A stretch of 64,000 nucleotides of DNA from Rummeliibacillus pycnus (GTDB lineage Bacteria; Bacillota; Bacilli; Bacillales_A; Planococcaceae): positions 620,001 through 684,000 of the forward strand of contig NZ_KZ614145.1 in assembly GCF_002884495.1 (NCBI RefSeq), in the 5' to 3' direction. Every line of letters starts with the position of its first letter. The first letter of the stretch is position 1. Made by a program: the position numbers and the translations under genes. Positions 9,149-16,976 of this stretch are shown here, in pieces. The notes beneath the pieces are model-generated. The model did no database searches, was not told the origin of the DNA, and was given only the letters and a program-made list of their open reading frames with translations.

Positions 9149-9359
9149 TTAAATGACTCCTCTCTAGATAAGTCCTATGAAAAAGTTATTTCATTTCTTG
9201 TTAATAATTTTAGCACTTTTCGATCTATTTACGAATTAAATTTTGTTTTGCATAATGAATTTAGAATGATCGTAAGCATATAATCGTAATTATAGAATTA
9301 TATTTTGTTTTTATAGGTTTTTATAGAGCATTTTTGAATATTGGTAAGGAGATAAAGAA

Positions 9360-9839
9360 ATGGAATCTTTCGTTCGTAAAGTATTGGATGATTTAGATAT
9401 TGAAATACTTGACATTTTACAAAGAGATGCACAAGTAAGTAACGCTGAAATTGCGAAGCGTGTTAGTTTGTCACCACCAGCCATACACGCACGGATCAAA
9501 CGTCTTGAAAAGGAAGGCTATATTCATCAACAAGTTGCGATCTTAAATCAAGAGAAATTGGGATATGAGTTATTAACGTTTATTTTCATCAGTACAAATA
9601 TTCATCAAGAAAAGGAATTAGGAAAATTAGAGAAAGAGCTTGCAGCTTTACCTGAAATATTAGAATGTCATTGTATTACAGGAGAATTTGATTATCTATT
9701 AAAGGTCATTATCAAAGGACGAAGAGAATTAGAAAGTTTTATAAGAAAATTAAATAAGCTGGGACTTACACATATTCAAACAAGCCTAGCACTTAGAGAA
9801 GTTAAGTATTCGACAATTTTGCCGATACGAAAAGATTAG
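9360..9839 (+). CDS. Lrp/AsnC-family transcriptional regulator
   Basis: 159 residues. The N-terminal winged helix-turn-helix has recognition region SNAEIAKRVSLSPPAIHAR (residues ~25-45). The C-terminal RAM domain for effector binding includes HCITGEFDYLLKV. AAGGAG lies 8 nt before the ATG. No adjacent transporter or enzyme gene reveals the target amino acid; the next genes run the other way. Confidence 0.88.
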   Translation: MESFVRKVLDDLDIEILDILQRDAQVSNAEIAKRVSLSPPAIHARIKRLEKEGYIHQQVAILNQEKLGYELLTFIFISTNIHQEKELGKLEKELAALPEILECHCITGEFDYLLKVIIKGRRELESFIRKLNKLGLTHIQTSLALREVKYSTILPIRKD

Positions 9840-9858
9840 GAATTTATGAATCCATCCA

Positions 9859-10080
9859 TTACCTTCTTCGCTTTTTAGGATCAAATGTTACTAATTGTTT
9901 TTTCTTCACTTCTTCAAAGAGAACATAGACATTGATTTTGTTTTGATCCACGAACTCAACATCAATCACTTTTCCTTTACGTCCCTTTATTTTAACGGGA
10001 TCATCAATGAGGGGAATGTTTCTGAGTAATTGACTTAACACAACCGTCTTTTTTTCAATAAAATGCACAGTAAACAACAT
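9859..10080 (-). CDS. Conserved small protein, paralogue of the gene at 2210-2425
   Basis: 73 residues, highly basic C-terminus (DPKKRRR). It matches the earlier 71-residue protein along its whole length, including VLSQLLR, IKGRKGK and VDQNK. AAGGAG lies before the ATG. Function unknown. The two copies about 7.5 kb apart suggest an old duplication. Confidence 0.72.
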   Translation of the reverse strand: MLFTVHFIEKKTVVLSQLLRNIPLIDDPVKIKGRKGKVIDVEFVDQNKINVYVLFEEVKKKQLVTFDPKKRRR

Positions 10081-10242
10081 GAAAAGTCTCCTTCCTATTG
10101 TTTTTCAATGTGGAAAATTTCTTGAAGAAAAATCTTTTCTTACAAAAGATAAATTTGCCTTGTCTATTTTATGATGACAATAAAAACAATGAACATTGTC
10201 CTAATTACCTATGTAATAGATCTGGTGCAAAAAGGTCTTTAT

Positions 10243-10288
10243 ATAAAAATAAAATAGCCTTCATGCTAATAGGCATGAGGGCTATTTA
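10243..10288 (-). terminator. Terminator of the SASP-like gene at 10325-10546
   Basis: On the minus strand AATAGCC and TCATGC pair with GCATGA and GGCTATT, followed by T-rich sequence. Confidence 0.75.
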
Positions 10289-10324
10289 ATGTATTATTTG
10301 CCATCTATTTTCTAATTACTTAAA

Positions 10325-10546
10325 TTACTTATTCGTATTCTTATTGGAATGCTGCGTTTTGTCATGGTTGGTTTGGTTATTTTTGTTTTTTGCTTTTGAA
10401 TCCCATTCAGCAGAAAACTCTTCGTATAGGTTATCTTTAGGGTTATTGTTATTACTATTGGTGTCGTCATTACTTAAACTTCTGTAAAGATCGTAAGGAT
10501 TATGAGTCCGTACATTCATTGTCTTTTTGCTGTTTTTATTGCTCAT
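10325..10546 (-). CDS. Small hydrophilic SASP-like protein with EFSAEW motif
   Basis: 73 residues, rich in Asn, Lys and Ser. The core YEEFSAEWDSKAKNKNN recurs as TEFASEWDAKAEKN in the gene at 11138-11302 and AEFAAEWRENA at 16199-16393. The EFA(S/A)E element is like that of gamma-type small acid-soluble spore proteins. AGGAGGTGAATAGCC precedes the ATG, almost identical to the leader of the 11138 gene. It lies divergent from a tlp gene. I infer a spore protein. Confidence 0.6.
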   Translation of the reverse strand: MSNKNSKKTMNVRTHNPYDLYRSLSNDDTNSNNNNPKDNLYEEFSAEWDSKAKNKNNQTNHDKTQHSNKNTNK

Positions 10547-10628
10547 GGCTATTCACCTCCTAGTGTTTAATGTGCTCAGTAACGGAATGTTTATTCTCCA
10601 AGACTTTTTGAATGCGATGTTCAAATAC

Positions 10629-10657
10629 GTATAAAGTGCTTGAAGAAAAACAAACTA
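10629..10657 (+). promoter_or_regulatory. Sigma-G-like promoter of tlp copy 1
   Basis: GTATA, 17-nt spacer, CAAACTA. The same hexamers and spacing occur before the other two tlp copies. It fits the forespore sigma-G consensus (GHATR / CATWHTA) with one mismatch in the -10. Confidence 0.65.
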
Positions 10658-10693
10658 GAACTGTGCTTTAAAATTGAACGAGGAGGTACGAGA

Positions 10694-10936
10694 ATGGCAA
10701 ATCAAAAACAAAATTCTCCAAAACCAGATGATCGATCAAATAATGTAGAACGTATCGATCAAATGATCAAAAATACGAAGGAAAATATCCATAAGGCAGA
10801 AATCAGTATGGAATTTTCAAGTCCAGAAGAAGTGCAAAACATTCAAGCGAAAAATAAACGCCGTAAACAATCGATCAATGCGATGGTTGAGGAAAGAAAT
10901 GACGAGGCTCAAGATCGTAAGAATGGCTATAAATAA
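10694..10936 (+). CDS. tlp: Small acid-soluble spore protein Tlp, copy 1
   Basis: 80 residues with the Tlp family pattern: KPDDRSNNVERI at residues ~11-22, a NTKENIHKAEISMEFSS middle and KNKRRKQSINAM followed by RKNGYK at the end. Tlp is made in the forespore and degraded on germination. The start at 10694 is preceded by GAGGAGG; the longer frame from 10640 lies across the promoter leader. Two paralogues follow at 15208 and 15582. Confidence 0.88.
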   Translation: MANQKQNSPKPDDRSNNVERIDQMIKNTKENIHKAEISMEFSSPEEVQNIQAKNKRRKQSINAMVEERNDEAQDRKNGYK

Positions 10937-10975
10937 TGGAATAGAAGGCTAGGGGTTATGATTCCGTAGCTATAT

Positions 10976-11010
10976 GAAATCCTTGTGATGTTATGGTCAC
11001 AAGGATTTCT
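10976..11010 (+). terminator. Terminator after tlp copy 1
   Basis: GAAATCCTTGTGA pairs with TCACAAGGATTTC. Confidence 0.8.
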
Positions 11011-11095
11011 TCAATTTGTAAAGTGTGGAGTCGATCACAGGCAACCGCAAATGTATTAAATACGTATACTGAGAAAATACTTTACATAAAATAAT

Positions 11096-11124
11096 TAGCC
11101 TTAACGCATAAAGCATTAAGGCTA
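11096..11124 (-). terminator. Terminator of the small gene at 11138-11302
   Basis: On the minus strand TAGCCTTAATGC pairs with GCGTTAAGGCTA, followed by T-rich sequence. Confidence 0.75.
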
Positions 11125-11137
11125 CAGATGAAACGTG

Positions 11138-11302
11138 TTATTTATTTTTTTGATGGCTCATTAGATTTTTTTCTGCTTTTGCATCCCATTCTGATGCAAA
11201 CTCAGTTTTTGATTTTTTCTTATTGTTTGGGGTGTCTACTTTTGTTTGCTTTTCATTTGGAAAATTATCATTATGTCGATCATTACCAGTTTTTTTTGTC
11301 AT
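11138..11302 (-). CDS. Small SASP-like protein with EFASEW motif (54 aa)
   Basis: A 54-codon gene starting ATGACAAAAAAAACTGG and ending in TAA at 11138. It encodes a Lys/Asn-rich protein with the core KTEFASEWDAKAEKN at residues ~32-46. The ribosome binding site and leader (GGAGGTGAATAGCC before ATG) copy those of the gene at 10325-10546, and an own terminator follows. Membership in the same family as 10325 and 16199 makes it a real gene despite its size. Confidence 0.65.
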   Translation of the reverse strand: MTKKTGNDRHNDNFPNEKQTKVDTPNNKKKSKTEFASEWDAKAEKNLMSHQKNK

Positions 11303-11410
11303 GGCTATTCACCTCCCACAGATAATGTGTTCAATTTAGGGTGTTTTATTCTTATAAACATTTAGTTTTTCATCATAAGGCAGTGTTAAATTTTATTGTT
11401 GATAATTTAA

Positions 11411-11444
11411 ATAAAAAAAGGGAATCTCTAAGTATAAGATTCCC
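11411..11444 (-). terminator. Orphan terminator downstream of the decayed VOC gene
   Basis: On the minus strand GGGAATCT pairs with AGATTCCC and is followed by seven T. Confidence 0.7.
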
Positions 11445-11461
11445 AATTTATTTAACGAGTG

Positions 11462-11580
11462 TTACTGCTTTTTTATAAAAAATTCATATCTAATTTTTTG
11501 TTTGTAATCTTTTGAAGTTCCTGAATGAAACTAAAATTTATGCCCATCTGGGTCAGTCTATATGTGATGCCCTTCATTAC
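11462..11580 (-). pseudogene. Remnant of a FosB-like VOC/thiol-transferase gene
   Basis: The minus strand reads NEGHHI, stop, TDPDGHKF, stop, FHSGTSKDYKQK up to TAA at 11462. Bacillithiol transferase FosB and related glyoxalase-fold proteins end with TDPDGHKFEFHTGT. Both stops sit where the family has ordinary residues (Tyr and Glu), so single-base changes killed it. Only the last ~40 codons survive. The stretch up to 11641 is otherwise empty. Confidence 0.5.
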
Positions 11581-11641
11581 AATTTACAGTGTCAGGACTT
11601 TTTTCGGTTAGTTGCAATTGTGATAATTTATATTACATTTA

Positions 11642-12481
11642 TTAATGATCTTTCCTAGGAAGTTCTATGCCTAAATGTTCTAAAATTGCTTTTGTCATAA
11701 ATTTAGTTGCTTGTATGTCTTTTTCGATAGTATTAATTCTTTTTTCCATATTTTCTATTGTCATCAAAGAAGTGTTTAATGTTTTTTCAGCTAAATCTTC
11801 TGTATTTTTGATTCCCTCGAATATGTGGTTTAATTCAGAGGCTGTTTTATTGGTTAGGTCACTTACATTACTAGTTATTTCTTTAACTTCAACGCCTAAA
11901 CCTTCTTGTAGATCAACAATATTATGTTCAAATAGATCTACTTTTGCATTCGTCTCTTCAATACGTTTGTCCAAATTTACAATGTGCCCCTCTAATTCTT
12001 CTGTTGCTATTTTGAATCTACTGAAAAAAGTTGCGCTTTGCTCTTGTAAAAAGATATTTAACAATCTACTGCGATTAAGAGGAAGGTTTCTTCCATCTCC
12101 GCGGATTAAGTACGTACCTTTAAATGTAGAATAGGGTTTATGCTCGCCACTCGGTATTTCAATTCTATAGAATGGAGCATCTCCCTCATTTTCAACGTAA
12201 ATTTCAACATCTACTGAAGGCTGACAATCACTTGCTTTATTTAAAATCGTGAGCTTTTCTTTGTCACCTATCGTACAGCCAACTACTTTACCAATTTGTT
12301 GACCATTTTCATTTATCGATTCGTCAACCCCTACTAAAATAGCACCACCTTTTGAGGAATTCGCAAAAGCGACTAAATCATCCACGCTTAAACCTTTTAG
12401 ATTCCTCTTATAATCGACGTCATACCCTTCCTCTTTATTTAAAAGTATACTTGCACGTTCACTTATTTTATTTCTGCTCAT
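11642..12481 (-). CDS. Schlafen/AlbA_2-domain protein with coiled-coil tail
   Basis: 279 residues. The first ~150 form an AlbA_2 (Schlafen AAA_4) domain, seen from YDVDYKRN, DLVAFANSSKGGAILVGVDE and the C-terminal YLIRGDGRNLPLNRSRLLNIF. Residues ~160-265 are a long predicted coiled coil rich in Glu, Lys, Asn and Thr. AlbA_2 proteins bind nucleic acid, and some act as RNases or in phage defence; which applies here is not known. No ATPase partner is adjacent. Confidence 0.75.
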   Translation of the reverse strand: MSRNKISERASILLNKEEGYDVDYKRNLKGLSVDDLVAFANSSKGGAILVGVDESINENGQQIGKVVGCTIGDKEKLTILNKASDCQPSVDVEIYVENEGDAPFYRIEIPSGEHKPYSTFKGTYLIRGDGRNLPLNRSRLLNIFLQEQSATFFSRFKIATEELEGHIVNLDKRIEETNAKVDLFEHNIVDLQEGLGVEVKEITSNVSDLTNKTASELNHIFEGIKNTEDLAEKTLNTSLMTIENMEKRINTIEKDIQATKFMTKAILEHLGIELPRKDH

Positions 12482-12890
12482 TTTTAAATCCTCCTGGATA
12501 TCTCCTAGATATAATTATAAAACAAAAAAGAAAATTATAAATAATTTTAATATTATAATCATCTTACGTTTTTACGGAAACTGTTTGGCATAATGCTTAT
12601 TTTTAATAAATCGAACATCTAATCAGTTAACACACCGTATAAGAGATTAAGAGAAGAATAATATGGTTACATGAATACGTAACGTTATGATTTAAGTTAA
12701 CGAGTATTTTGTATCATGTATATTTGCAAAATTTGATGATATATGTAGAATTATGTTGAATTTCAGAAAATTTATATGTATGCTAAAAAAGCACTAATCA
12801 TAATTTTAGTGTATAGGACTAACGGGAAAAATTTGTAATGCAACACGTTTGAAAAAGTTATTTTTGAAGTAAAAGAGAAGAATTAGAGAA
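12482..12890. other. Intergenic region upstream of chemoreceptor
   Basis: About 400 bp, very AT-rich. I looked for a cyclic-di-GMP riboswitch, common before chemoreceptor genes, and did not find its motifs. No ORF supported. Confidence 0.5.
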
Positions 12891-12901
12891 GAGGATGCTT
12901 A

Positions 12902-14878
12902 GTGGGGAAATTCTTTAGAAGTTTAGGAAATTTAAAAACAAAATTAACCGTTGCTTTTTTGATTATCTTAATTATTCCTTCCATTAGTATAGGGTTTCAG
13001 GCTTATTCAACTGCTAAAAAAGCAGTCAAAGAAGAAATGCTGACTGGTTTTGCAAAAACAACAAGTGTATTAAATATGTCTATTGATAATACCGTAAAAC
13101 CCAAAATACATGATATAGGGTATTTTGCCAAAGATATTACCTCAAAGAGTTTCAAGGGAGATAAAAGTCTTAAATTAGGACAACAATTTGATCAGTATGC
13201 TCAATTACATCCTGAAGTTTTAAGTATTTATGTGGGCAGTAATACGGGAGTTTTAATTCGAAAACCCAAAATAACAATGCCCTCAGGCTATGATCCAAGA
13301 GAAAGAGATTGGTTTAAAGCTGCAATGAGTAAACAAGGAGAAGCTGTTGTATCAGAACCTTATCAAGATGCAGGCACAAAAGAATGGTGTATTACTGTTT
13401 CTCAAACGATTAATGACGGGGCAGGCGTTGTAGCTGTTGATATCCATCTAAGTCATTTACAAGAACTTGTTGGGAAAGTTAAGTTAGGTAATTCAGGTTA
13501 CGCCTTTCTTTTAGATCAAAATAGAAAATACATAGCACACCCTACTATTAAAGGAGGAAGTGAAGCAAAAGATTCCTTTTTTGATCAAGTCTACAAAAAA
13601 GATGCCGGACAATTAGATTATGTGTATAAAGGTCAAGATAAAATAATGGCCTTTGATACAAATAAATTAACGGGGTGGAAATTAGCAGGAGCTGTTCCTG
13701 CATCAGAGATTAGTGCAGCAGCTGCACCAATTTTCCTAAATACGGTTCTGGTCATCGTAATTGCTTTAATTATTGGAGCTATAGCTGTTTTCTTCATTAT
13801 TAAATCGATCTTACGTCCTTTAAGAAAACTAAAGGAAAATGCCATTACGATTAGTAAAGGAGATTTGACGAAAGAAATTAACGTACAAACCAAAGATGAA
13901 ATTGGACAGTTAGGACAAGCATTTCATGAGATGCAAATTAGCCTTATTAGTTTAGTGAAAGAAGTAGACCAGAATGCAGAACTGGTTGCTTCTTCTGCAG
14001 AAGAATTAACGGCTAGTGCAGAACAAACAAGTGCTGCTACAGAACAAGTTGCCACTGCTATTCATGAAGTATCAAGTAGTGCGGAGAAACAAACGGATGG
14101 CATCAATAAAAATACGGAATCCTTACAAGAAGTTTCTCAAGGTGTAACGCAAATTGCAGAAAATTCTATGAAAGTTTCAGAGCTAGCTTATCGTACAACC
14201 ACACAAGCAGAAGAAGGTGGTCAAGCCGTTTCGAATACTGTTAACCAAATGAACTCAATCCATAAATCTGTAATAGAGTCCAATGCGATGATAGAATCAT
14301 TAAATGAACGTTCTAAAGAGGTTAACTCCATTTTAGATGTAATTACAGGAATAGCAGATCAAACAAATCTGCTTGCTTTAAATGCGGCAATCGAAGCAGC
14401 AAGAGCGGGGGAACATGGTAAAGGCTTTGCAGTTGTAGCAGATGAAGTACGAAAATTAGCTGAACAATCTCAACAATCGGCAAAAGAAATTCATGAAATT
14501 GTTCAAAGAATCCAAAAAGACACAGAAGGTACTGTTCAAATCATGGGTCGCGTTACAGATGATGTGCAGACTGGAGTACAAGTATCAACCGAAGCAATCG
14601 AGAAATTCGATCAAATTCTCCAAAGTACAAAAGAAATGACTCCACAAATGGAAGACGTTTCTGCAATCGCACAACAGATGTCTGCCTCTCTTCAAGAGAT
14701 TAGTGCCACAGCACACGAATTATCTAGTATTGCCGAAACAAATGCCGCAACCTCAGAAGAAGTAGCTGCATCAACACAAGAGCAATTGGCTTCAATGGAA
14801 GAAATCTCTTCATCAGCCCAATCTCTTTCAGCAATGGCAGAAACATTAAAGCATTTAATAGCAAAATTTAAATATTAA
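12902..14878 (+). CDS. Methyl-accepting chemotaxis protein
   Basis: 658 residues. First membrane segment ~16-36, extracellular dCache-type sensor ~40-275 (with [12 protein letters not shown] and [16 protein letters not shown]), second membrane segment ~278-300, HAMP ~300-355 and a cytoplasmic signalling domain. The hairpin tip contains the invariant [20 protein letters not shown] with [12 protein letters not shown]. It senses an extracellular small molecule and controls CheA. The GTG start follows AGAGGA. It is monocistronic with its own terminator. Confidence 0.93.
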   Translation: MGKFFRSLGNLKTKLTVAFLIILIIPSISIGFQAYSTAKKAVKEEMLTGFAKTTSVLNMSIDNTVKPKIHDIGYFAKDITSKSFKGDKSLKLGQQFDQYAQLHPEVLSIYVGSNTGVLIRKPKITMPSGYDPRERDWFKAAMSKQGEAVVSEPYQDAGTKEWCITVSQTINDGAGVVAVDIHLSHLQELVGKVKLGNSGYAFLLDQNRKYIAHPTIKGGSEAKDSFFDQVYKKDAGQLDYVYKGQDKIMAFDTNKLTGWKLAGAVPASEISAAAAPIFLNTVLVIVIALIIGAIAVFFIIKSILRPLRKLKENAITISKGDLTKEINVQTKDEIGQLGQAFHEMQISLISLVKEVDQNAELVASSAEELTASAEQTSAATEQVATAIHEVSSSAEKQTDGINKNTESLQEVSQGVTQIAENSMKVSELAYRTTTQAEEGGQAVSNTVNQMNSIHKSVIESNAMIESLNERSKEVNSILDVITGIADQTNLLALNAAIEAARAGEHGKGFAVVADEVRKLAEQSQQSAKEIHEIVQRIQKDTEGTVQIMGRVTDDVQTGVQVSTEAIEKFDQILQSTKEMTPQMEDVSAIAQQMSASLQEISATAHELSSIAETNAATSEEVAASTQEQLASMEEISSSAQSLSAMAETLKHLIAKFKY

Positions 14879-14921
14879 AAGATTGTACTTAACAAACATT
14901 CAAACAAATAAAATAACAATT

Positions 14922-14956
14922 GGCTTCGTTCTTATCACAGGAACGAGGCCTTTTTA
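14922..14956 (+). terminator. Terminator after chemoreceptor
   Basis: GGCTTCGTTC pairs with GAACGAGGCC, then TTTTTA. Confidence 0.88.
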
Positions 14957-14987
14957 ATAGGTCATTCAAATAGAGATGTCTAATTCT

Positions 14988-15066
14988 AAGACGCAAAATG
15001 TTATGAACGCAAATACAATTTGGATAGTCGCAAATAAAGTGATTGAAGTTGCAAATAAATAACGAC
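14988..15066. repeat. Degenerate CGCAAAT repeats, ~21-nt spacing
   Basis: ACGCAAAA, ACGCAAAT, TCGCAAAT and TTGCAAAT follow each other at 16, 22 and 21 nt. No coding frame is evident. The period is close to that of the repeats at 45841-45981. Confidence 0.45.
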
Positions 15067-15140
15067 AAAACTCAAATTTAGTATGGGAAATAATTTAGCC
15101 TGAATACATCAATTTAAACAATAAAGAGATGAAAACTGAT

Positions 15141-15169
15141 GTATAAAGCAAACAAAGAAAAACAAACTA
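15141..15169 (+). promoter_or_regulatory. Sigma-G-like promoter of tlp copy 2
   Basis: GTATA, 17-nt spacer, CAAACTA, as in the other tlp promoters. Confidence 0.65.
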
Positions 15170-15207
15170 TAACAGTAATTTTAAAATACATCTTTGGAGG
15201 CTAAGTC

Positions 15208-15444
15208 ATGTCAAATCAAAATACACCAAAACCAGATGATCGATCAGATAATGTTGAACGCTTGCAAGAAATGGCTAAACATACAAAAAAGAATATAAAA
15301 GAAGCAGAAATAAGCATGGAATTTGCAGGTCCAGACGAAGCAAGGAAAATTAAGGAAAAAAACGAGCGACGAGAAAAAGCACTTGATGCATTTATCGCTG
15401 AAATGAAGGACGAAGCAGAGGCTCGTAAAAAAGGGCTTAAATAA
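15208..15444 (+). CDS. tlp: Small acid-soluble spore protein Tlp, copy 2
   Basis: 78 residues. KPDDRSDNVERLQEM, IKEAEISMEFAGPDEA, KNERREKALDAF and a RKKGLK tail match Tlp closely; of the three copies it is nearest to the usual family sequence. TTGGAGG is 8 nt before the ATG. It is transcribed from its own sigma-G-like promoter and ended by a hairpin, so the three tlp copies are separate units. Confidence 0.88.
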   Translation: MSNQNTPKPDDRSDNVERLQEMAKHTKKNIKEAEISMEFAGPDEARKIKEKNERREKALDAFIAEMKDEAEARKKGLK

Positions 15445-15459
15445 GAAATCATGTGAATG

Positions 15460-15507
15460 AAAGCTGTGATGAAAGTGTTTTACACACTTTGATACAGCTT
15501 TTTTAAT
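15460..15507 (+). terminator. Terminator after tlp copy 2
   Basis: AAAGCTGT and GAAAGTG pair with CACTTT and ACAGCTTT, followed by T residues. Confidence 0.8.
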
Positions 15508-15517
15508 TTTGTTAATT

Positions 15518-15546
15518 GTATAAAGTGAACAAAGAAAAACAAACTA
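15518..15546 (+). promoter_or_regulatory. Sigma-G-like promoter of tlp copy 3
   Basis: GTATA, 17-nt spacer, CAAACTA. The leader is nearly the same as that of copy 2. Confidence 0.65.
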
Positions 15547-15581
15547 ATACTGCAATAAAAATAATTTTGGAGGGACTCAGC

Positions 15582-15836
15582 ATGAAAGATAAATTTCGTG
15601 GAATACATCGTCCAGATACTAATGATCGATCAACAAGTGGGTTAAGAATTCAAAGTATGATTGAAAATACAAAAAAGAATATTCGGGAAGCTGAAATCAG
15701 TATGGAATTTGCCGGCAAGGAAGAACTCGAGCACCTACAAGAAAAAAACCAACGTCGTAAAAGAGAAATCATGATAAAAGAAAAGGAAATAGCAGATAAA
15801 GCGGCACAAAAGGCTTGGGAAAATAGTTTTAAGTAG
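15582..15836 (+). CDS. tlp: Small acid-soluble spore protein Tlp, divergent copy 3
   Basis: 84 residues. DTNDRSTSGLRIQSMIENTK, IREAEISMEFAGKEE and KNQRRKREIM keep the Tlp pattern, but the N-terminus (MKDKFRGIHRP) and the tail (AWENSFK instead of RKNGY) differ. The start at 15582 has TTGGAGGG upstream; the frame from 15516 would run through the promoter. Probably a duplicated and diverging tlp. Confidence 0.8.
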   Translation: MKDKFRGIHRPDTNDRSTSGLRIQSMIENTKKNIREAEISMEFAGKEELEHLQEKNQRRKREIMIKEKEIADKAAQKAWENSFK

Positions 15837-15844
15837 CAGGAAAG

Positions 15845-15875
15845 AAGCTGTGATGTTATATCACAGCTTTACTTT
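15845..15875 (+). terminator. Terminator after tlp copy 3
   Basis: AAGCTGTGAT pairs with ATCACAGCTT. Confidence 0.8.
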
Positions 15876-16016
15876 TTATTGGAAGAGCACTTTTTGGTGA
15901 TCAATTAAAGACGTATGGATTGGAACGATTTGCATTATAAAAAAATTTCAGGAATACATAATAGAAATTTAAATGATATAATTTGATTTAATGTATATTG
16001 TTGGTAGGTGAAATGC

Positions 16017-16163
16017 ATGCAGTTATTTATCTTAGTTCTTTTATTAGTATTTTCATATGATTTTACAAGGTTAAAAATACAAAATAAAACAATGATTGAA
16101 CAAAATGAAAGAATGATTACTCTACTAGAAGAAATAAAAAATAAGAATAACGAAAAGCCTTAA
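16017..16163 (+). CDS. Small single-pass membrane protein (48 aa)
   Basis: Forty-eight codons from ATG at 16017. One hydrophobic segment (residues 3-13) is followed by a charged helix with MIEQNERMITLLEEIKNK, a likely short coiled coil. GGTAGGTG lies just upstream and a strong terminator overlaps the stop. This layout (membrane anchor plus a 'EQNERIxxLLEE' helix) is common in small Bacillales proteins of unknown role. Confidence 0.6.
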   Translation: MQLFILVLLLVFSYDFTRLKIQNKTMIEQNERMITLLEEIKNKNNEKP

Positions 16164-16190
16164 TGCATATTGTCATCAAGGCTTTTTTAT
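16154..16190. terminator. Bidirectional terminator between two small genes
   Basis: AAAAGCCTT pairs with AAGGCTTTTTT; it serves the plus-strand gene ending at 16163 and may end the minus-strand gene at 16199. Confidence 0.75.
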
Positions 16191-16198
16191 TCAAATAT

Positions 16199-16393
16199 TT
16201 ATTTATCTACTTTGTCTTTTGATTGTTTATTGATATTTTCGATAGCATTTTCTCGCCACTCAGCAGCAAATTCTGCCCTAAAGTTATCGGGGTTATTATA
16301 AGGGTTATTCGTAGATCTCGTATCTTTTACGCTCTTAAAATTGCTGTTATGATTCTTTTTGTTTTTCGGTTTATAGCCATTTTGTTTTGGCAT
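16199..16393 (-). CDS. Small SASP-like protein with EFAAEW motif
   Basis: 64 residues from the ATG at 16393 (MPKQNGYKPKNKK), with GGGAGGTGAACACC directly upstream; a GTG three codons earlier overlaps that site. The core NFRAEFAAEWRENAIENINKQ matches the 10325 and 11138 proteins. Lys/Asn-rich and without membrane segments. Probably a gamma-type-like spore protein. Confidence 0.6.
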   Translation of the reverse strand: MPKQNGYKPKNKKNHNSNFKSVKDTRSTNNPYNNPDNFRAEFAAEWRENAIENINKQSKDKVDK

Positions 16394-16960
16394 GGTGTTC
16401 ACCTCCCAAAGATAATTTGCTCAAATCAAAGGATTTTATGCTCTAACGCTTAGTGAATAAAATAAACAATAAACAGAGTAATGTAATACTACTTTAAATG
16501 TTGTTAGCTATTTGAAAGTGAAATTTAAAAATTATCCTTCAATAGTAAAAGGAGCTGTTTTCATTCTTTCAATTTAAAAATGAAAAAATAAGATAAATAG
16601 CTTATATTCTTCAATACATTTCGACTAATTATATTTATTTTAAATTACAAATATTAACAAAATATTGGTAATTATAGAATGTATACGTTCCAGAATATTA
16701 AAAAAAGGTAAGGATCATATGTGCTGATATTTTTCAAAATAGTACTTTTGAACACCTTATTAAAAACTTTGTCTGGAAGATAAACAAGAGATTTAGAATA
16801 TAAGGATTTAGAGAGCTTCTTCAAATTTTGAATTCTCAAATTGATTAATATATAAGTATAACTTTTATTGACCAGTATTATCCACCTTTCCTAAAATGTT
16901 ATTATTGAAATTTTTAACATTCAAGGGAACTATCATTCATAAATGGTGAATTGTCCAAAA
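16394..16960. other. Long AT-rich intergenic region before the toxin locus
   Basis: About 570 bp without a supported gene. No WXG100-type gene is visible immediately upstream of the toxin gene. The toxin promoter must lie here but I cannot place it. Confidence 0.5.
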
Positions 16961-16976
16961 TGGGGTGGAGAAGTAC

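Noticed and set aside
9859..10289. Plus-strand frame at 10098-10289
   Set aside because: Lacks a ribosome binding site and runs through the terminator of the minus-strand gene.
12482..12901. Cyclic-di-GMP riboswitch upstream of the chemoreceptor
   Set aside because: The conserved GEMM bases and paired stems could not be found.
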